This document shows positions 1 to 8,913 of a stretch of DNA of 59,193 nucleotides, piece after piece. This DNA is from Pseudomonadota bacterium (GTDB lineage Bacteria; Myxococcota_A; Bradymonadia; Bradymonadales; GCA-2716585). Under the pieces are notes generated by a model. It saw nothing but the letters and a program-made list of their open reading frames with translations. It was not told the origin of the DNA and did no database searches. The stretch's first letter is position 1. Each line of letters opens with the position of its first letter. Position numbers and translations under genes: made by a program. The stretch is from contig SYOX01000356.1 in NCBI GenBank assembly GCA_005804885.1, positions 1-59,193 on the forward strand, in the 5' to 3' direction.

Positions 1-2
1 AC

Positions 3-1814
3 TTCACGATCGAGGTCGAGCGCGCTCTGCGCGTCCTGGACGGCGCGGTGCTGGTGCTGTGCGCGGTGGCCGGCGTCCAGAGCCAGTCGATGACGGTCGA
101 TCGCCAGATGCGGCGCTACCACGTCCCGCGCATCGCCTTCGTGAACAAGTGCGATCGCGTCGGCGCCAACCCGCTGCGGGTGGCCAACCAGCTGCGCGAG
201 CAGCTCGGCCACAACCCCATCGTGATCCAGCTGCCGATCGGCCTTGAGAACAAGTTCGAGGGGATCATCGATCTGGTCGCGATGGAGGCGATGTACTTCC
301 ACGGCGACAACGGCGAGAAGATCGAGCGGGCGGCGATCCCGGCCGAGTACATGGATCAGGTCAACCACCAGCGCGAGCTCCTGCTGGACGGCGTCTCCAT
401 GTTCTCGGACGAGCTCATGGAGGCGATGCTGGAGGAGAGGGTCACCACGGAGATCATCCACAGGGCGATCCGTCAGGCGACCCTCGCCCACCAGATTACG
501 CCGGTCATGCTGGGCTCGGCCTACAAGAACAAGGGCGTCCAGCCCCTGCTCAACGCCGTCGTCCAGTACCTCCCCAACCCGATGGACGTGACCAACGAGG
601 CTCTCGAGATCACGCCCAACGGCGAGGTGCCGGTGGCTCTGACGAGCGACCCCGAGGCGGGGACGGTTGCGCTGGCCTTCAAGCTGGAGGACGGCCGCTA
701 CGGGCAGCTGACCTACCTGCGCATCTACCAGGGCAGGGTGGAGCGGGACTCCTTCATCCACAACACCCGCTCGGGCAAGAAGCACCGCGTCGGGCGGCTG
801 GTGCGGATGCACTCGGACGAGATGGAGGAGATCACGGAGGCCGCGGCGGGCGACATCGTGGCGGTCTTCGGCATCGACTGCTACACGGGCGACACCTTCA
901 CCGACGGCAGCCGCGAGATCTCGATGACCTCGATGCACGTGCCCAACCCCGTCATCTCGATGGCGATCAAGCCCGTGGACAAGAAGGCCGAGATCAACGT
1001 CTCCAAGGCTCTGAGCCGCTTCACCAAGGAGGATCCGACCTTCCGGGTGATGACCGACCCCGAGAGCAACGAGACGATCATCAGCGGCATGGGCGAGCTG
1101 CACCTGGACGTCTACGTCGAGCGCATGAAGCGCGAGTACGGCGCCGAGGTCGAGACCTCGCCGCCGCGGGTGGCCTACCGCGAGACCCTCTCACGGAGGA
1201 TCGACTTCAACTACCTGCACAAGAAGCAGACGGGCGGCTCGGGTCAGTACGGTCGCGTGGCCGGCTACCTGGAGCCCACCGAGGAGGAGTTCGAGTTCGT
1301 CGACGAGATCGTCGGCGGCTCGATCCCTCGCCAGTACATCGCCTCGGTCGAGAAGGGCTTCCGCTCGATGCTGGAGAAGGGCACCTTGATCGGCTCGCCG
1401 GTCGTCAACGTCAGGGTCGTCATCAACGACGGCGCCTCCCACGCGGTCGACTCCTCGGAGATGGCCTTCCAGGAGGCCGCTCGCGGCGCCTGGCGCGAGG
1501 CCTTCCCCGGCGGCAAGCCCAAGATCAAGGAGCCCGTGATGAAGGTCGTCGTCGAGGGGCCCGCCGAGTTCTCCGGCGGGATGCTCGGGACCCTGATGTC
1601 ACGGCGAGGCCAGATCGTCGGCTCGGAAGAGGGCGACGGCATGGCTCGCATCCAGGCCGAGGTCCCGCTGGCGGAGATGTTCGGTTACTCGACCCAGCTT
1701 CGCTCCAACACCAAGGGCAAGGCCGAGTTCTCGATGGAATTCTCCCGCTACCTGCTCGTGCCCGAGGGCATCAGCAAGGAGCTCATCGAGAAGGCTCAAG
1801 CCGAAAAGAAGTAG
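3..1814 (+). CDS. fusA: Elongation factor G, 5'-truncated by the window edge
   Basis: This is the translation elongation factor G GTPase, which moves tRNA and mRNA through the ribosome. The reading frame is open from base 3, so the true start lies outside the window. The P-loop, switch I and most of switch II are missing. The first residues visible are the end of the G domain, with the G4 motif as NKCD (bases 144-155) after VPRIAFV. Domains II to V follow: the GSAYKNKGVQPLL segment, the GQYGRV segment of domain IV, and a C terminus ending in Lys-Lys. The NKCD and GSAYKNKGV features look more like the mitochondrial/spirochaete EF-G1 type than the E. coli type (inference). The next gene follows after 20 bases with a strong ribosome-binding site, so the two may be co-transcribed. 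Confidence 0.96.
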   Translation, partial: FTIEVERALRVLDGAVLVLCAVAGVQSQSMTVDRQMRRYHVPRIAFVNKCDRVGANPLRVANQLREQLGHNPIVIQLPIGLENKFEGIIDLVAMEAMYFHGDNGEKIERAAIPAEYMDQVNHQRELLLDGVSMFSDELMEAMLEERVTTEIIHRAIRQATLAHQITPVMLGSAYKNKGVQPLLNAVVQYLPNPMDVTNEALEITPNGEVPVALTSDPEAGTVALAFKLEDGRYGQLTYLRIYQGRVERDSFIHNTRSGKKHRVGRLVRMHSDEMEEITEAAAGDIVAVFGIDCYTGDTFTDGSREISMTSMHVPNPVISMAIKPVDKKAEINVSKALSRFTKEDPTFRVMTDPESNETIISGMGELHLDVYVERMKREYGAEVETSPPRVAYRETLSRRIDFNYLHKKQTGGSGQYGRVAGYLEPTEEEFEFVDEIVGGSIPRQYIASVEKGFRSMLEKGTLIGSPVVNVRVVINDGASHAVDSSEMAFQEAARGAWREAFPGGKPKIKEPVMKVVVEGPAEFSGGMLGTLMSRRGQIVGSEEGDGMARIQAEVPLAEMFGYSTQLRSNTKGKAEFSMEFSRYLLVPEGISKELIEKAQAEKK

Positions 1815-1834
1815 AACGCCACAAGGAGGGTGAG

Positions 1835-3145
1835 ATGAACGCCGAGCACTTGTACGAGCACAGCCCGCTCAAATTACTCCAGAGCAGCCCTCACGGGCAG
1901 CTTGGCGCCGGGCAGCTCGGCGTCATCTCGGCCAGAGCCGGGGTCGGCAAGACAGCCTGCCTGGTCCAGGTCGGCCTCGCGGCCCTTCTGCAGGGTAAAC
2001 GCCTCCTGCACATCTCCCTGGGCGGTCAGACCGTCAGCCGCGTCCAGGCCTGGTACGACACGCTCTTCGTCGATCTGGCCAACTTCGTCCAGCTTGAGGC
2101 GCGCAACGCCACCCGGACCGACATCGACAAGCTGCGGCTCATCCAGTCCTACGCCAGCAACCTCATCCTCCCCGAGCAGATCGAGCGCTCCCTTGAGCTC
2201 TACGCAAAGCACATGTCCTTTGCGCCCGAGGTCGTCCTCATCGACAACTTCGACTGGACCGGCGACCCCATCGCCACCGCCGCCGCGCTCGGCGCCCTGA
2301 AGGCCAGCGCCCAAAGGATGGGCGCCGCTCTCTGGCTCACCGCCCGCTCCCACCGCGAGGATCCGATCAGCCACCCCCTCGGCCTGGCCCCGCCCTGCGA
2401 CACCTTCAGCGGGCTCATCGACGTCGCCCTGCGGCTGGCCCCCGAGGCCGACGCCGCCGAGCTCACGCTCCTCAAGGACCGCAGCGACGTGGCCCCCGAG
2501 GTCCCCTCCATCCAACTCCAGGTCGACACGATGCGCGCCCTGACCGAAGGCGGGTGGCGCTCGACCGTCACCCTCCCGGCCGGCGTCTGCACCCTCCTCT
2601 CCGGCGGCGCCCAGGGCGCCGAGAGCGCCTTCGGCGATTGCGCGGAGCGCTGGGGCCTGACCGAGATCCACTACTCCTTCAAAGGCCGCCCCGTCTCCCG
2701 AAATACGGGCGTCCTGCTCCTGTCCGACGAGCAGCTCCAGCAGGGCCGGGTCAACGCCCGCTACCTCCAGGAGCACATGCACCGGTCCTACCCCGACACC
2801 CCCCTCTTCCAGAAGGTCCTCCAGTCGATCTGGCACCAGGTCAACACCGCCGGGCAGGTCTTCGTCATCGGGATCATCCTCGAAGACAACACCGTCAAGG
2901 GCGGCACCGGCTGGGCCGCGGAGCTGGCCAAGCACCTCAACAAGGAGCTCTTCGTCTTTGACCAAGAGCGCCAGTCGTGGCTGCTCTGGGACAACGACGC
3001 GTGGCACTCCCTCGAAGAGGCGCCCCGCATCACCTCGCGCCGCTTCACCGGGACGGGCTCCCGATTCCTCTCCGATCAAGGCCGCGCCGCCATCGAGGAC
3101 CTCTTCCGAGGCTCCTTCGGCCCCCCCTCGGGCCAGAAGTCCTGA
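1835..3145 (+). CDS. RecA/DnaB-like ATPase fused to a SLOG-like nucleotide-binding domain
   Basis: The 436-residue protein appears to have two parts. Residues 1-245 resemble a RecA/DnaB-core ATPase of a type I associate with deltaproteobacteria: Walker A ARAGVGKT (33-40) and a Walker B-like VVLIDNF (133-139). It lacks the helicase N-terminal domain and obvious DNA-binding loops. Residues 250-400 look like a SLOG/LOG-type Rossmann domain: SGGAQGAES (256-264) and GGTGWA (356-361), the paired glycine-rich motifs of that superfamily, which binds nucleotide-derived ligands. AAGGAGG at 1823-1829 sets the ATG start. It lies 20 bases behind fusA and converges on the SPFH-like gene. Function is unknown. 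ATP binding is well supported, while the SLOG assignment rests on motif pattern alone. Confidence 0.75.
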   Translation: MNAEHLYEHSPLKLLQSSPHGQLGAGQLGVISARAGVGKTACLVQVGLAALLQGKRLLHISLGGQTVSRVQAWYDTLFVDLANFVQLEARNATRTDIDKLRLIQSYASNLILPEQIERSLELYAKHMSFAPEVVLIDNFDWTGDPIATAAALGALKASAQRMGAALWLTARSHREDPISHPLGLAPPCDTFSGLIDVALRLAPEADAAELTLLKDRSDVAPEVPSIQLQVDTMRALTEGGWRSTVTLPAGVCTLLSGGAQGAESAFGDCAERWGLTEIHYSFKGRPVSRNTGVLLLSDEQLQQGRVNARYLQEHMHRSYPDTPLFQKVLQSIWHQVNTAGQVFVIGIILEDNTVKGGTGWAAELAKHLNKELFVFDQERQSWLLWDNDAWHSLEEAPRITSRRFTGTGSRFLSDQGRAAIEDLFRGSFGPPSGQKS

Positions 3146-3152
3146 GACTCCC

Positions 3153-4214
3153 CTACCCCTCCTGAGACAGCCTCGACACCTCCTCCTCCAACGCCTCGAT
3201 CTGCCGATGGTACTCCTCGGGTGAGATCTGGCCCGCTTCCGCCAGATCCGCGAGGCGATCGGCCTCGGCCTGGATCATCGCCATCAACGCCTCTGGATCG
3301 GCCGGCCCCGACGCCGATCCGGACTCCTGTGCGGACCCTGACTCGAACGACCACCTCACCTCGGTCTCCGTGATCCGAACCACCTCGCGCGTCCGGCCTC
3401 GCACCGCTGGACCTGCGGGCTCGATGACCCCCTCGACCACCTCAACCCCAGGATCACTCGAGGCCCGCTCGCCCGACACCCTCATCAAGGCGTCCGCCGG
3501 CGCCGACCCCGCGCCCGTCGCCATCGACGCCGCGGGCACGGGCGAGGTCGATCCCGTCGGGCCGCTCGATCCCGCCGAGGTGCCGAGGCGCTGGGTCAAC
3601 ACCACGAGCGACACCACCTCCACCTTCGAAACCGACAGCCCCATGCCTGCGAAGGCCCCGGCGATCTCCGGCGACAGCGCCTCGGCGAAGCCCTCCCTGT
3701 TCTTGTCGAGGTCCCCCGCGTCGCGCCGCTTCACGATCTCGGCGATGACCCGCTGCGCAGGGGGCTCCAGGACAACCTGGAGGTGCTTTCGCCCCACCAA
3801 AGGCTCCGCGCCCACCACCGCGCTGACAAAGCGCGAGGGCGCGTCTATCGCCACCCGGATCCAGATCTCCGCCTTGATGCGGCGCTGATCGGCGGTCCAT
3901 ACCTCGCTGACATGACAGCGAAAGGTCCACGGCGTGGCCTTGAGCCAGACCAGCCCAAGGCCGCCAGCGCGCCCTCCCTCGGCGATGTAGCGCCCCTCCC
4001 CCAGCACCCCCAGGGGCTCGTCGCCCCGCATGACGACCGCAAACTCACCGCCGCCCACCTCCAGGACCGGCTCACCCTGACCCAGGCCTGCGTCCCCGAC
4101 CACCCGCGTGACCGTCTCTCGACGCTCCGGAGCGGGCCAGTCCACCTTCTTGCGGCCCACGGAGGCAACCCCGGCCTCCGCGAAGCCCAGATTCTTGAGC
4201 CCCTGATCGATCAT
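3153..4214 (-). CDS. SPFH/band-7-like protein with C-terminal SHOCT-like helix
   Basis: Predicted soluble 353-residue protein. The N-terminal two thirds resemble the bacterial SPFH (virion-core-like) family. A beta-rich start (EVGGGEFAVVMRGDEPLG) is followed by a segment typical of SPFH domains (RIKAEIWIRVAIDAPSRFVSAVVG) and a helix ending in GMGLSVSKVEVVSLVV. A Ser/Thr/Pro-rich linker follows. The last 35 residues (LADLAEAGQISPEEYHRQIE) have the pattern of a SHOCT oligomerisation motif. No signal peptide or membrane segment is seen. I place the start at the ATG preceded by GGGAGG rather than 13 codons upstream, where there is no ribosome-binding site. SPFH proteins scaffold membrane microdomains or stress assemblies, but the partner here is unknown. 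Confidence 0.62.
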   Translation of the reverse strand: MIDQGLKNLGFAEAGVASVGRKKVDWPAPERRETVTRVVGDAGLGQGEPVLEVGGGEFAVVMRGDEPLGVLGEGRYIAEGGRAGGLGLVWLKATPWTFRCHVSEVWTADQRRIKAEIWIRVAIDAPSRFVSAVVGAEPLVGRKHLQVVLEPPAQRVIAEIVKRRDAGDLDKNREGFAEALSPEIAGAFAGMGLSVSKVEVVSLVVLTQRLGTSAGSSGPTGSTSPVPAASMATGAGSAPADALMRVSGERASSDPGVEVVEGVIEPAGPAVRGRTREVVRITETEVRWSFESGSAQESGSASGPADPEALMAMIQAEADRLADLAEAGQISPEEYHRQIEALEEEVSRLSQEG

Positions 4215-4425
4215 GTCTCCCTCCCTTTGCTGAAGCCGTGGACATCTTCGCAAGCCACGCTCCCCCGACGCAAGCCCGACGACCTCAACGTCTTCACGCC
4301 CCCCTCTGCGCTCAGGTCCCCTCTCGTCCCCCGCGCCGGGATCTCACCACGGCAAGCACTTGCTGACCGCGGGCGCATGCCCCAGAATCAACGGGCGAGG
4401 TGGCCTCGCGCTCAGGGAGACAGGC

Positions 4426-5676
4426 ATGCACAGGTTCATCCACATCGTGACGATCGGGGCTGCGCTCCTGGCGGTCTTCGGCGCTTGCGGCGACCCCGCG
4501 CCGGCCTCGGACCCCGCCGCTCAGGAGCCCGAGGGACAGCCCACCCCTGAGCCCGACGCCGCGGAGCCCGACGCCGCAGAGCCCGAGCCTCAACCAGACC
4601 CTCAACCTGAGCCTCAACCCGAGCCTGAGCCCGAGGTCTTCTCGGACGACCCGCTGGAGTGGGCTCCTGGCGCAGATGGCCCCTTTGCCGTCGGCTTCCG
4701 AGTCCAGGACGTGACATGGACCTCGCCTGAGAGCGGCGAGCCTCGGACGATCAAGGTGAACATCTGGTACCCGACCTTGACCACCGAGGGCGAGCCCGCC
4801 GTCTACCTGGGAGTGCGAGCCTTCACCGACGAGGAGGTCGTGGTCGGGGCCCCGCCCGCCGATCCGGTCTACCCCGCGGGCTACCCCGTCCACGCCCACT
4901 CGCACGGCTTCCAGGGCTTCGGCGGGACGAGCGCGGACCTGATGCGGCACTTCGCCTCCCACGGCTGGCTCGCGGTGGCCCCCGACCACACCAACAACAC
5001 GCTGTCCGACCACCGCGACCCGCTCCCGACCGCCCACTACTTCCACCGACCGCTGGACATCCGCGTCGCCCTGGACACGATCGAGGCGCTGCCAGACGGC
5101 GATCCGCTCGCGGGCAAGGCCGACACCTCCCGCGTGCTCCTGAGCGGCCACAGCTTCGGCGCCTACACCACCTGGGTCACCGGCGGCGCCAGCCTCGATC
5201 TGGAGGTCATCCGACAGCGCTGCGAGTCCGGCGACATCCCCGAAGGCGGCTGCACCGAGGCCGAGCTTGAGATCCTCGCCTCGGATCTGAGCGACGCCCG
5301 CGTCGTCGCCACCTTGCCCATGGCCGGGACGCTCAGGACGAACTTCTTCGGAGAGCAGGGCCACCGGGACATCAAGGGGCCGGTCTTCTTCATGAGCGGC
5401 AGCGAGGACAAGGTCGGCGCCGAGGAGCAGTTCGCGCTCGTCGACGGGATCGACCTGACGTGGATCGAGCTGGAGGGCGGCTGCCACCAGACCTTCGCGC
5501 TGGGCTTCTGCAACACCCTCGACCCCCAGGAGGGCTTCACGATCGTCAACACCTTCGCGCTGTCCTTCGCCCGACACCTGATCCTGGCCGACGACAGCCC
5601 CGCGACCCTCGCGATCCTCGACGGCTCCGCCCCGGTCTCGGACAAGGTGACCACCTTCGAGCGCAAGCGCCCTTGA
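4426..5676 (+). CDS. Lipoprotein alpha/beta hydrolase (PAF-acetylhydrolase / dienelactone-hydrolase-like)
   Basis: A 416-residue secreted hydrolase. The N terminus MHRFIHIVTIGAALLAVFGAC is a lipoprotein signal with the modified Cys before GDPAPAS. A Pro/Glu/Asp-rich spacer of about 50 residues follows. The catalytic domain has the nucleophile elbow GHSFG (bases 5146-5160), an oxyanion-type HSHGFQGFGG segment, an acidic GSEDKVG segment and a late GGCHQTF that supplies the likely catalytic His. The overall form (DIRVALDTIEALP before the Ser) matches PAF-acetylhydrolase/cutinase-like esterases. The start is the ATG with GGGAGA just upstream. An in-frame start 22 codons earlier would put non-hydrophobic sequence before the signal peptide. 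Substrate unknown; probably anchored in the outer membrane. Confidence 0.85.
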   Translation: MHRFIHIVTIGAALLAVFGACGDPAPASDPAAQEPEGQPTPEPDAAEPDAAEPEPQPDPQPEPQPEPEPEVFSDDPLEWAPGADGPFAVGFRVQDVTWTSPESGEPRTIKVNIWYPTLTTEGEPAVYLGVRAFTDEEVVVGAPPADPVYPAGYPVHAHSHGFQGFGGTSADLMRHFASHGWLAVAPDHTNNTLSDHRDPLPTAHYFHRPLDIRVALDTIEALPDGDPLAGKADTSRVLLSGHSFGAYTTWVTGGASLDLEVIRQRCESGDIPEGGCTEAELEILASDLSDARVVATLPMAGTLRTNFFGEQGHRDIKGPVFFMSGSEDKVGAEEQFALVDGIDLTWIELEGGCHQTFALGFCNTLDPQEGFTIVNTFALSFARHLILADDSPATLAILDGSAPVSDKVTTFERKRP

Positions 5677-5739
5677 TCATTCAGGAAACCATCCCCTGGA
5701 GGGTCTCCCACGGTCCCACTTGAGGCGAGGGCGTGTGGG

Positions 5740-7497
5740 TCAGGAGCCGCGCACGAGGAGGGGGTGCGAGGAGGCGCTGCACTCCTGGCCGCGCAGCTCG
5801 GTGAGGATCTCTTCGGGCAGGGGAAACCAGCGCAGGCCTTCGAAGTCGTCGTCGGGGACCGGATCATCGCACCGCTGCCCGGCGTAGCCTTCACAGGCGG
5901 CGCGGGTGACCTCGGCGGCGGCCTCGATGTAGCCCTCCAGCGCCCACTCGGGCTCGGTGGCGTGTCGGGCGCGGTAGTCGAGCACGCCGCTGCGGTAGGA
6001 CAGGTCAAAGAGGCTGCGGGGGGGATCGGGGCGCCCGAGGCGGTGACGCCACAGGCCAGTGGCCGGATCGAAGCGGTAGAGCGGCAGCAGCCGCCAGCCC
6101 TCGGAGGCGACGAAGTTGACGGCCTTGATGAGGAAGTCGAAGACGGCCTCGGAGATGAAGTAATTGAAGTTGATCCGCACCCAGCCGGGCTTGACGCCCT
6201 CGCACCCCCGCATGATCTGGCGCTCGAAGGCTCTGGAGGTGGTCAGGTCGATGCCCAGCAGGCGGTGTCCGTAGGGGCCTGCGCAGGAGCAGCCGCCGCG
6301 GGTCTGGATGCCGAAGAGGTCGTTGAGGATGGCCACGACGGCGTTGTGGTGCAGGAAGCGATCGCGGTGGCGGACCATGAAGGAGACGATGGAGAGGCGC
6401 CAGGCGTCGGGGTTGCCCAGGATCTTGATGTCGGGGTTGGCGGACCACGCGGCGATGGCCCGCTGGATGAAATCCTGCTCGCGGGCGCGGATGCGCTCGG
6501 CCCCGACGGCCTCCTTGAGCTGGAAGACCAGGCCAGCGCGGATCGAGCCGATGATGGCCGGCGTGCCGCCCTCCTCCCGGTGCTCGATGTCGTCGAGGTA
6601 GCGGTGCTCCTTGTGGTTGACGTAGGCGACGGTGCCACCGCCGGGGACGGAGGGGACGCTGTTCTTGAAGAGGGCGCGCTTGGCGATGAGGATGCCGGGC
6701 GACCCCGGCCCGCCGATGAACTTGTGGGGTGAGATGAAGATGGCGTCCTTGGTGATCAGCGCCCCGTCGGGCTCATCGTCGGCCATGTTCATCTCGATCT
6801 TGACGTAGGGTCCAGCGGCGGCGAAGTCCCAGAAGGACAGCGCGCCGTGCTTGTGCAGCAGGGCGGCGATCTGGCGGGTCTTCGAACCGATCCCGGTGAC
6901 GTTGGAGGCGGCCGAGAAGCTGCCGATCTTCAGGGGCCTGTCGGCGTGGCGGATCAGGGCCTCCTCCAGCTGCTTGAGGTCCACGCGGCCGTCGGCGTCC
7001 TCGTCGATGACGACCACGTCGCAGATCGACTCTCGCCAGGGCAGCTCGTTGGAGTGGTGCTCGTAGGGTCCGATGAAGACGACGGGCCGCTCCTCGGGCG
7101 GGATGAGCGACGAGAGGCCGTAGCGGGCGTCGAGATCGGCGGGCAGGCGCAGGTTCATCACGTCGATGAGCTTGTTGATCGCGCCGGTGGCGCCGGAGCC
7201 GCAGAAGATCAGGGCGTCGCGCTCATCGGCGCCGACGGCCTCCTTGATGATCCGGCGGGCCTCCTCGCGGAAGCGCGTCGTCTGGAGGCCGGTGCCAGAG
7301 GTCTCGGTGTGGGTGTTGGCGTAGAGGGGCAGGACCTCCTGGCGGATGAAGTCCTCGATGAAGGCCAGCGAGCGCCCGGAGGCGGTGTAGTCGGCGTAGG
7401 TCACCCTGCGCGGGCCAAATGGCCCCTCAAGGACCTGGTTGTCGCCGATGATGGCGGCGCGGATCGTCTCGATGAGCCTGTCGGCGTGATCGCCCAT
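5740..7497 (-). CDS. Class V aminotransferase / cysteine-desulfurase-like PLP enzyme
   Basis: PLP-dependent fold type I enzyme of 585 residues, longer than SufS/CsdA (about 400) because of a C-terminal extension rich in Trp, Arg and Asp. Family hallmarks are NTHTETSGTG near the N terminus, CGSGATGAINKL (phosphate cup), YEHHSNELPWRE, and the PLP lysine in ISPHKFIGGPG. RGGCSCAGPYGHRLLG puts a Cys pair where cysteine desulfurases carry the catalytic loop Cys. This suggests, but does not prove, sulfur transfer. The ATG at 7497-7495 follows GAGAGGAGGGAC; the frame is open 70 codons further upstream with poor codon use. It is on the same strand as the UspA gene, 80 bases downstream of it. No Suf or Isc genes are nearby. 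Confidence 0.85.
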   Translation of the reverse strand: MGDHADRLIETIRAAIIGDNQVLEGPFGPRRVTYADYTASGRSLAFIEDFIRQEVLPLYANTHTETSGTGLQTTRFREEARRIIKEAVGADERDALIFCGSGATGAINKLIDVMNLRLPADLDARYGLSSLIPPEERPVVFIGPYEHHSNELPWRESICDVVVIDEDADGRVDLKQLEEALIRHADRPLKIGSFSAASNVTGIGSKTRQIAALLHKHGALSFWDFAAAGPYVKIEMNMADDEPDGALITKDAIFISPHKFIGGPGSPGILIAKRALFKNSVPSVPGGGTVAYVNHKEHRYLDDIEHREEGGTPAIIGSIRAGLVFQLKEAVGAERIRAREQDFIQRAIAAWSANPDIKILGNPDAWRLSIVSFMVRHRDRFLHHNAVVAILNDLFGIQTRGGCSCAGPYGHRLLGIDLTTSRAFERQIMRGCEGVKPGWVRINFNYFISEAVFDFLIKAVNFVASEGWRLLPLYRFDPATGLWRHRLGRPDPPRSLFDLSYRSGVLDYRARHATEPEWALEGYIEAAAEVTRAACEGYAGQRCDDPVPDDDFEGLRWFPLPEEILTELRGQECSASSHPLLVRGS

Positions 7498-7577
7498 GCG
7501 TCCCTCCTCTCTGTGCCCGGCACAGAGTGCACCCTGACGCCGCCGAGCGCAATGGGGGTGGAGGTCGTCGGCTCGCT

Positions 7578-8513
7578 TCAGTGCTTGAGGATGAAGTCGT
7601 CGGGCTTGGCGGTCAGCAGGGAGCAGGGCAGCTCGCGCATGACCCGCTCGGCCGTGTTGCCCACCAGCGCGCCCTCGATCCCCGAGCGGCCGACGCTGCC
7701 CATGCACAGCAGGTCCGAGCCTCGGGAGGCGACCGTCTCCAGGATGGCCTCATCGGGCCGACCGCTGGCAAGGACGGGCTCCCAGGAGACTCCCCTGAAG
7801 TCCTCGATGTCGCAGAACTGCTGGAGGGCGTTGAGGGTGTGCTCACGGCTCTCCAGGCTGGCCTGGGCCATCTCGGGGTCGTAGAAGTCGCCGTAGACGT
7901 CCATCCACTGCCGCGGGATCAACTCCCGGACGGTCAGCACGTCGACGTGGGCGCCGTAGAGTTGGGCGATCTCCCCAGCCCAGCCCAGGGCGCGGCGCGA
8001 GGCGACCGAGAAGTCCACGGGGCACAGGATGCGCCTCGGGGGCCAGGCGCAGCCGGGCTTGACCACCCAGACCGGCCAGCGGCTCTTGTTGACGAGCTTC
8101 TCGCTCGTCGAGCCCACCAGCAGACGCTGGATCGCGCCGAGTCCGGTGGCTCCGACGACGAGCAGATCCGCGCGGTAGATCGAGGCCACCTCGAAGATCG
8201 CCAGGATCGGGCGCCGCTGGCTGACCTCACAGGTCACCTTGACCTCCTCGGCGCCCAGCGCCCTGGCCTCGGCCACCATCCTCGACTGGAGGTTTTCCAT
8301 CAGGGGCTCGTTGGTGTAGAGCTGATCGTAGCGCCCCTCGGCGCTCTGCCCGGCGCTGCGCACGACATCGACGTCGAGGTGCCCCGGCAGCGCCGCCACC
8401 GCGTGGACCTCGGCGCCCACACGCCTGGCGAGCGCCAGCGCCGCGCCGAAGGCCTCGCGCGCCTGGGCCGAGAAGTCAAAGCCGACGACGATATGCTGGA
8501 TGAGCTGTTCCAT
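7578..8513 (-). CDS. Tandem universal stress protein (two UspA domains), gene 1
   Basis: A 311-residue protein with two UspA domains in tandem. Domain 1 starts IQHIVVGFDFS and carries the ATP-binding signature G-x2-G-x9-G-S (GATGLGAIQRLLVGS). Domain 2 starts RRILCPVDFS and ends with GSVGRSGIEGALVGN, where Asn replaces the Ser/Thr. The start ATG is preceded by GAGGGAGAG. The open frame continues far upstream but only through repeat DNA, so a longer product is unlikely. The long leader holds two dyads and a near-perfect sigma-54 element about 137 bases upstream, described separately. UspA proteins act in stress survival; this one probably binds ATP in at least the first domain. Confidence 0.93.
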   Translation of the reverse strand: MEQLIQHIVVGFDFSAQAREAFGAALALARRVGAEVHAVAALPGHLDVDVVRSAGQSAEGRYDQLYTNEPLMENLQSRMVAEARALGAEEVKVTCEVSQRRPILAIFEVASIYRADLLVVGATGLGAIQRLLVGSTSEKLVNKSRWPVWVVKPGCAWPPRRILCPVDFSVASRRALGWAGEIAQLYGAHVDVLTVRELIPRQWMDVYGDFYDPEMAQASLESREHTLNALQQFCDIEDFRGVSWEPVLASGRPDEAILETVASRGSDLLCMGSVGRSGIEGALVGNTAERVMRELPCSLLTAKPDDFILKH

Positions 8514-8546
8514 GATCTCTCCCTCTCGTTCAAAGTTGGGCTGGAC

Positions 8547-8586
8547 GCATCTTTTGCGGCACCTTCCGGTCGAGCGCATCATCTGC
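8547..8586 (-). promoter_or_regulatory. Paired GCA-N5-TGC dyads in the leader of UspA gene 1
   Basis: Two 11-bp dyads, at 8547-8557 (GCAAAAGATGC on the minus strand) and 8576-8586 (GCAGATGATGC), start exactly 29 bp apart. The same pair with the same spacing occurs between the other two UspA genes at 17898-17937. Here the pair lies 34 bases from the start codon and downstream of the sigma-54-like element, so its role may differ (enhancer, repressor site or leader structure). Confidence 0.5.
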
Positions 8587-8649
8587 ATGATGGCGCGCTC
8601 AAGAGGCGCCCTGACGGCGCCTGTCGACGGCCTCACCGGCTTGCACAAG

Positions 8650-8665
8650 AGCAAGGGCAGTGCCA
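8650..8665 (-). promoter_or_regulatory. Sigma-54-type -24/-12 promoter upstream of UspA gene 1
   Basis: The minus strand reads TGGCACTGCCCTTGCT, which fits TGGCAYRNNNNTTGCW with one mismatch (T at the R position) and correct GG/GC spacing. It implies a transcript start near 8638 and a leader of about 125 bases before the ATG at 8513. Confidence 0.5.
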
Positions 8666-8753
8666 CATGGATCGGCGCGGCTGTTGATGGACAAGGGCGC
8701 GGCTGATAGAACGCTGATGGGCTTGAGGGGCCGAGGTCGTCGAGGACGACAGC

Positions 8754-8913
8754 GACGCCGTCGGCCAGAAGACGCCGTCGGCAAGCTCGACGCCGTCGGC
8801 AAGCTCGACGCCGTCGGCAAGATCGACGCCGTCGGCAAGATCGACGCCGTCGGCAAGATCGACGCCAGCGGCAAGATCGACGCCGTCGGCCAGAAGACGC
8901 CGTCGGCAAGATC
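8754..8913. repeat. Tandem repeat array, 18-bp unit, 9 copies
   Basis: The unit is GACGCCGTCGGCAAGATC or the same with CTC. There are seven 18-bp copies plus two 17-bp variants ending CCAGAA. The two 17-bp variants sit near the two ends (8754-8770 and 8879-8895), each followed by an 18-bp copy, so the array looks like a duplicated 125-bp higher-order unit. Each copy holds the short palindrome GACG-C-CGTC. The array lies between UspA gene 1 and the tetR-like gene. The rest of the 8514-9084 spacer holds the regulatory sites above and no convincing gene. Confidence 0.85.
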
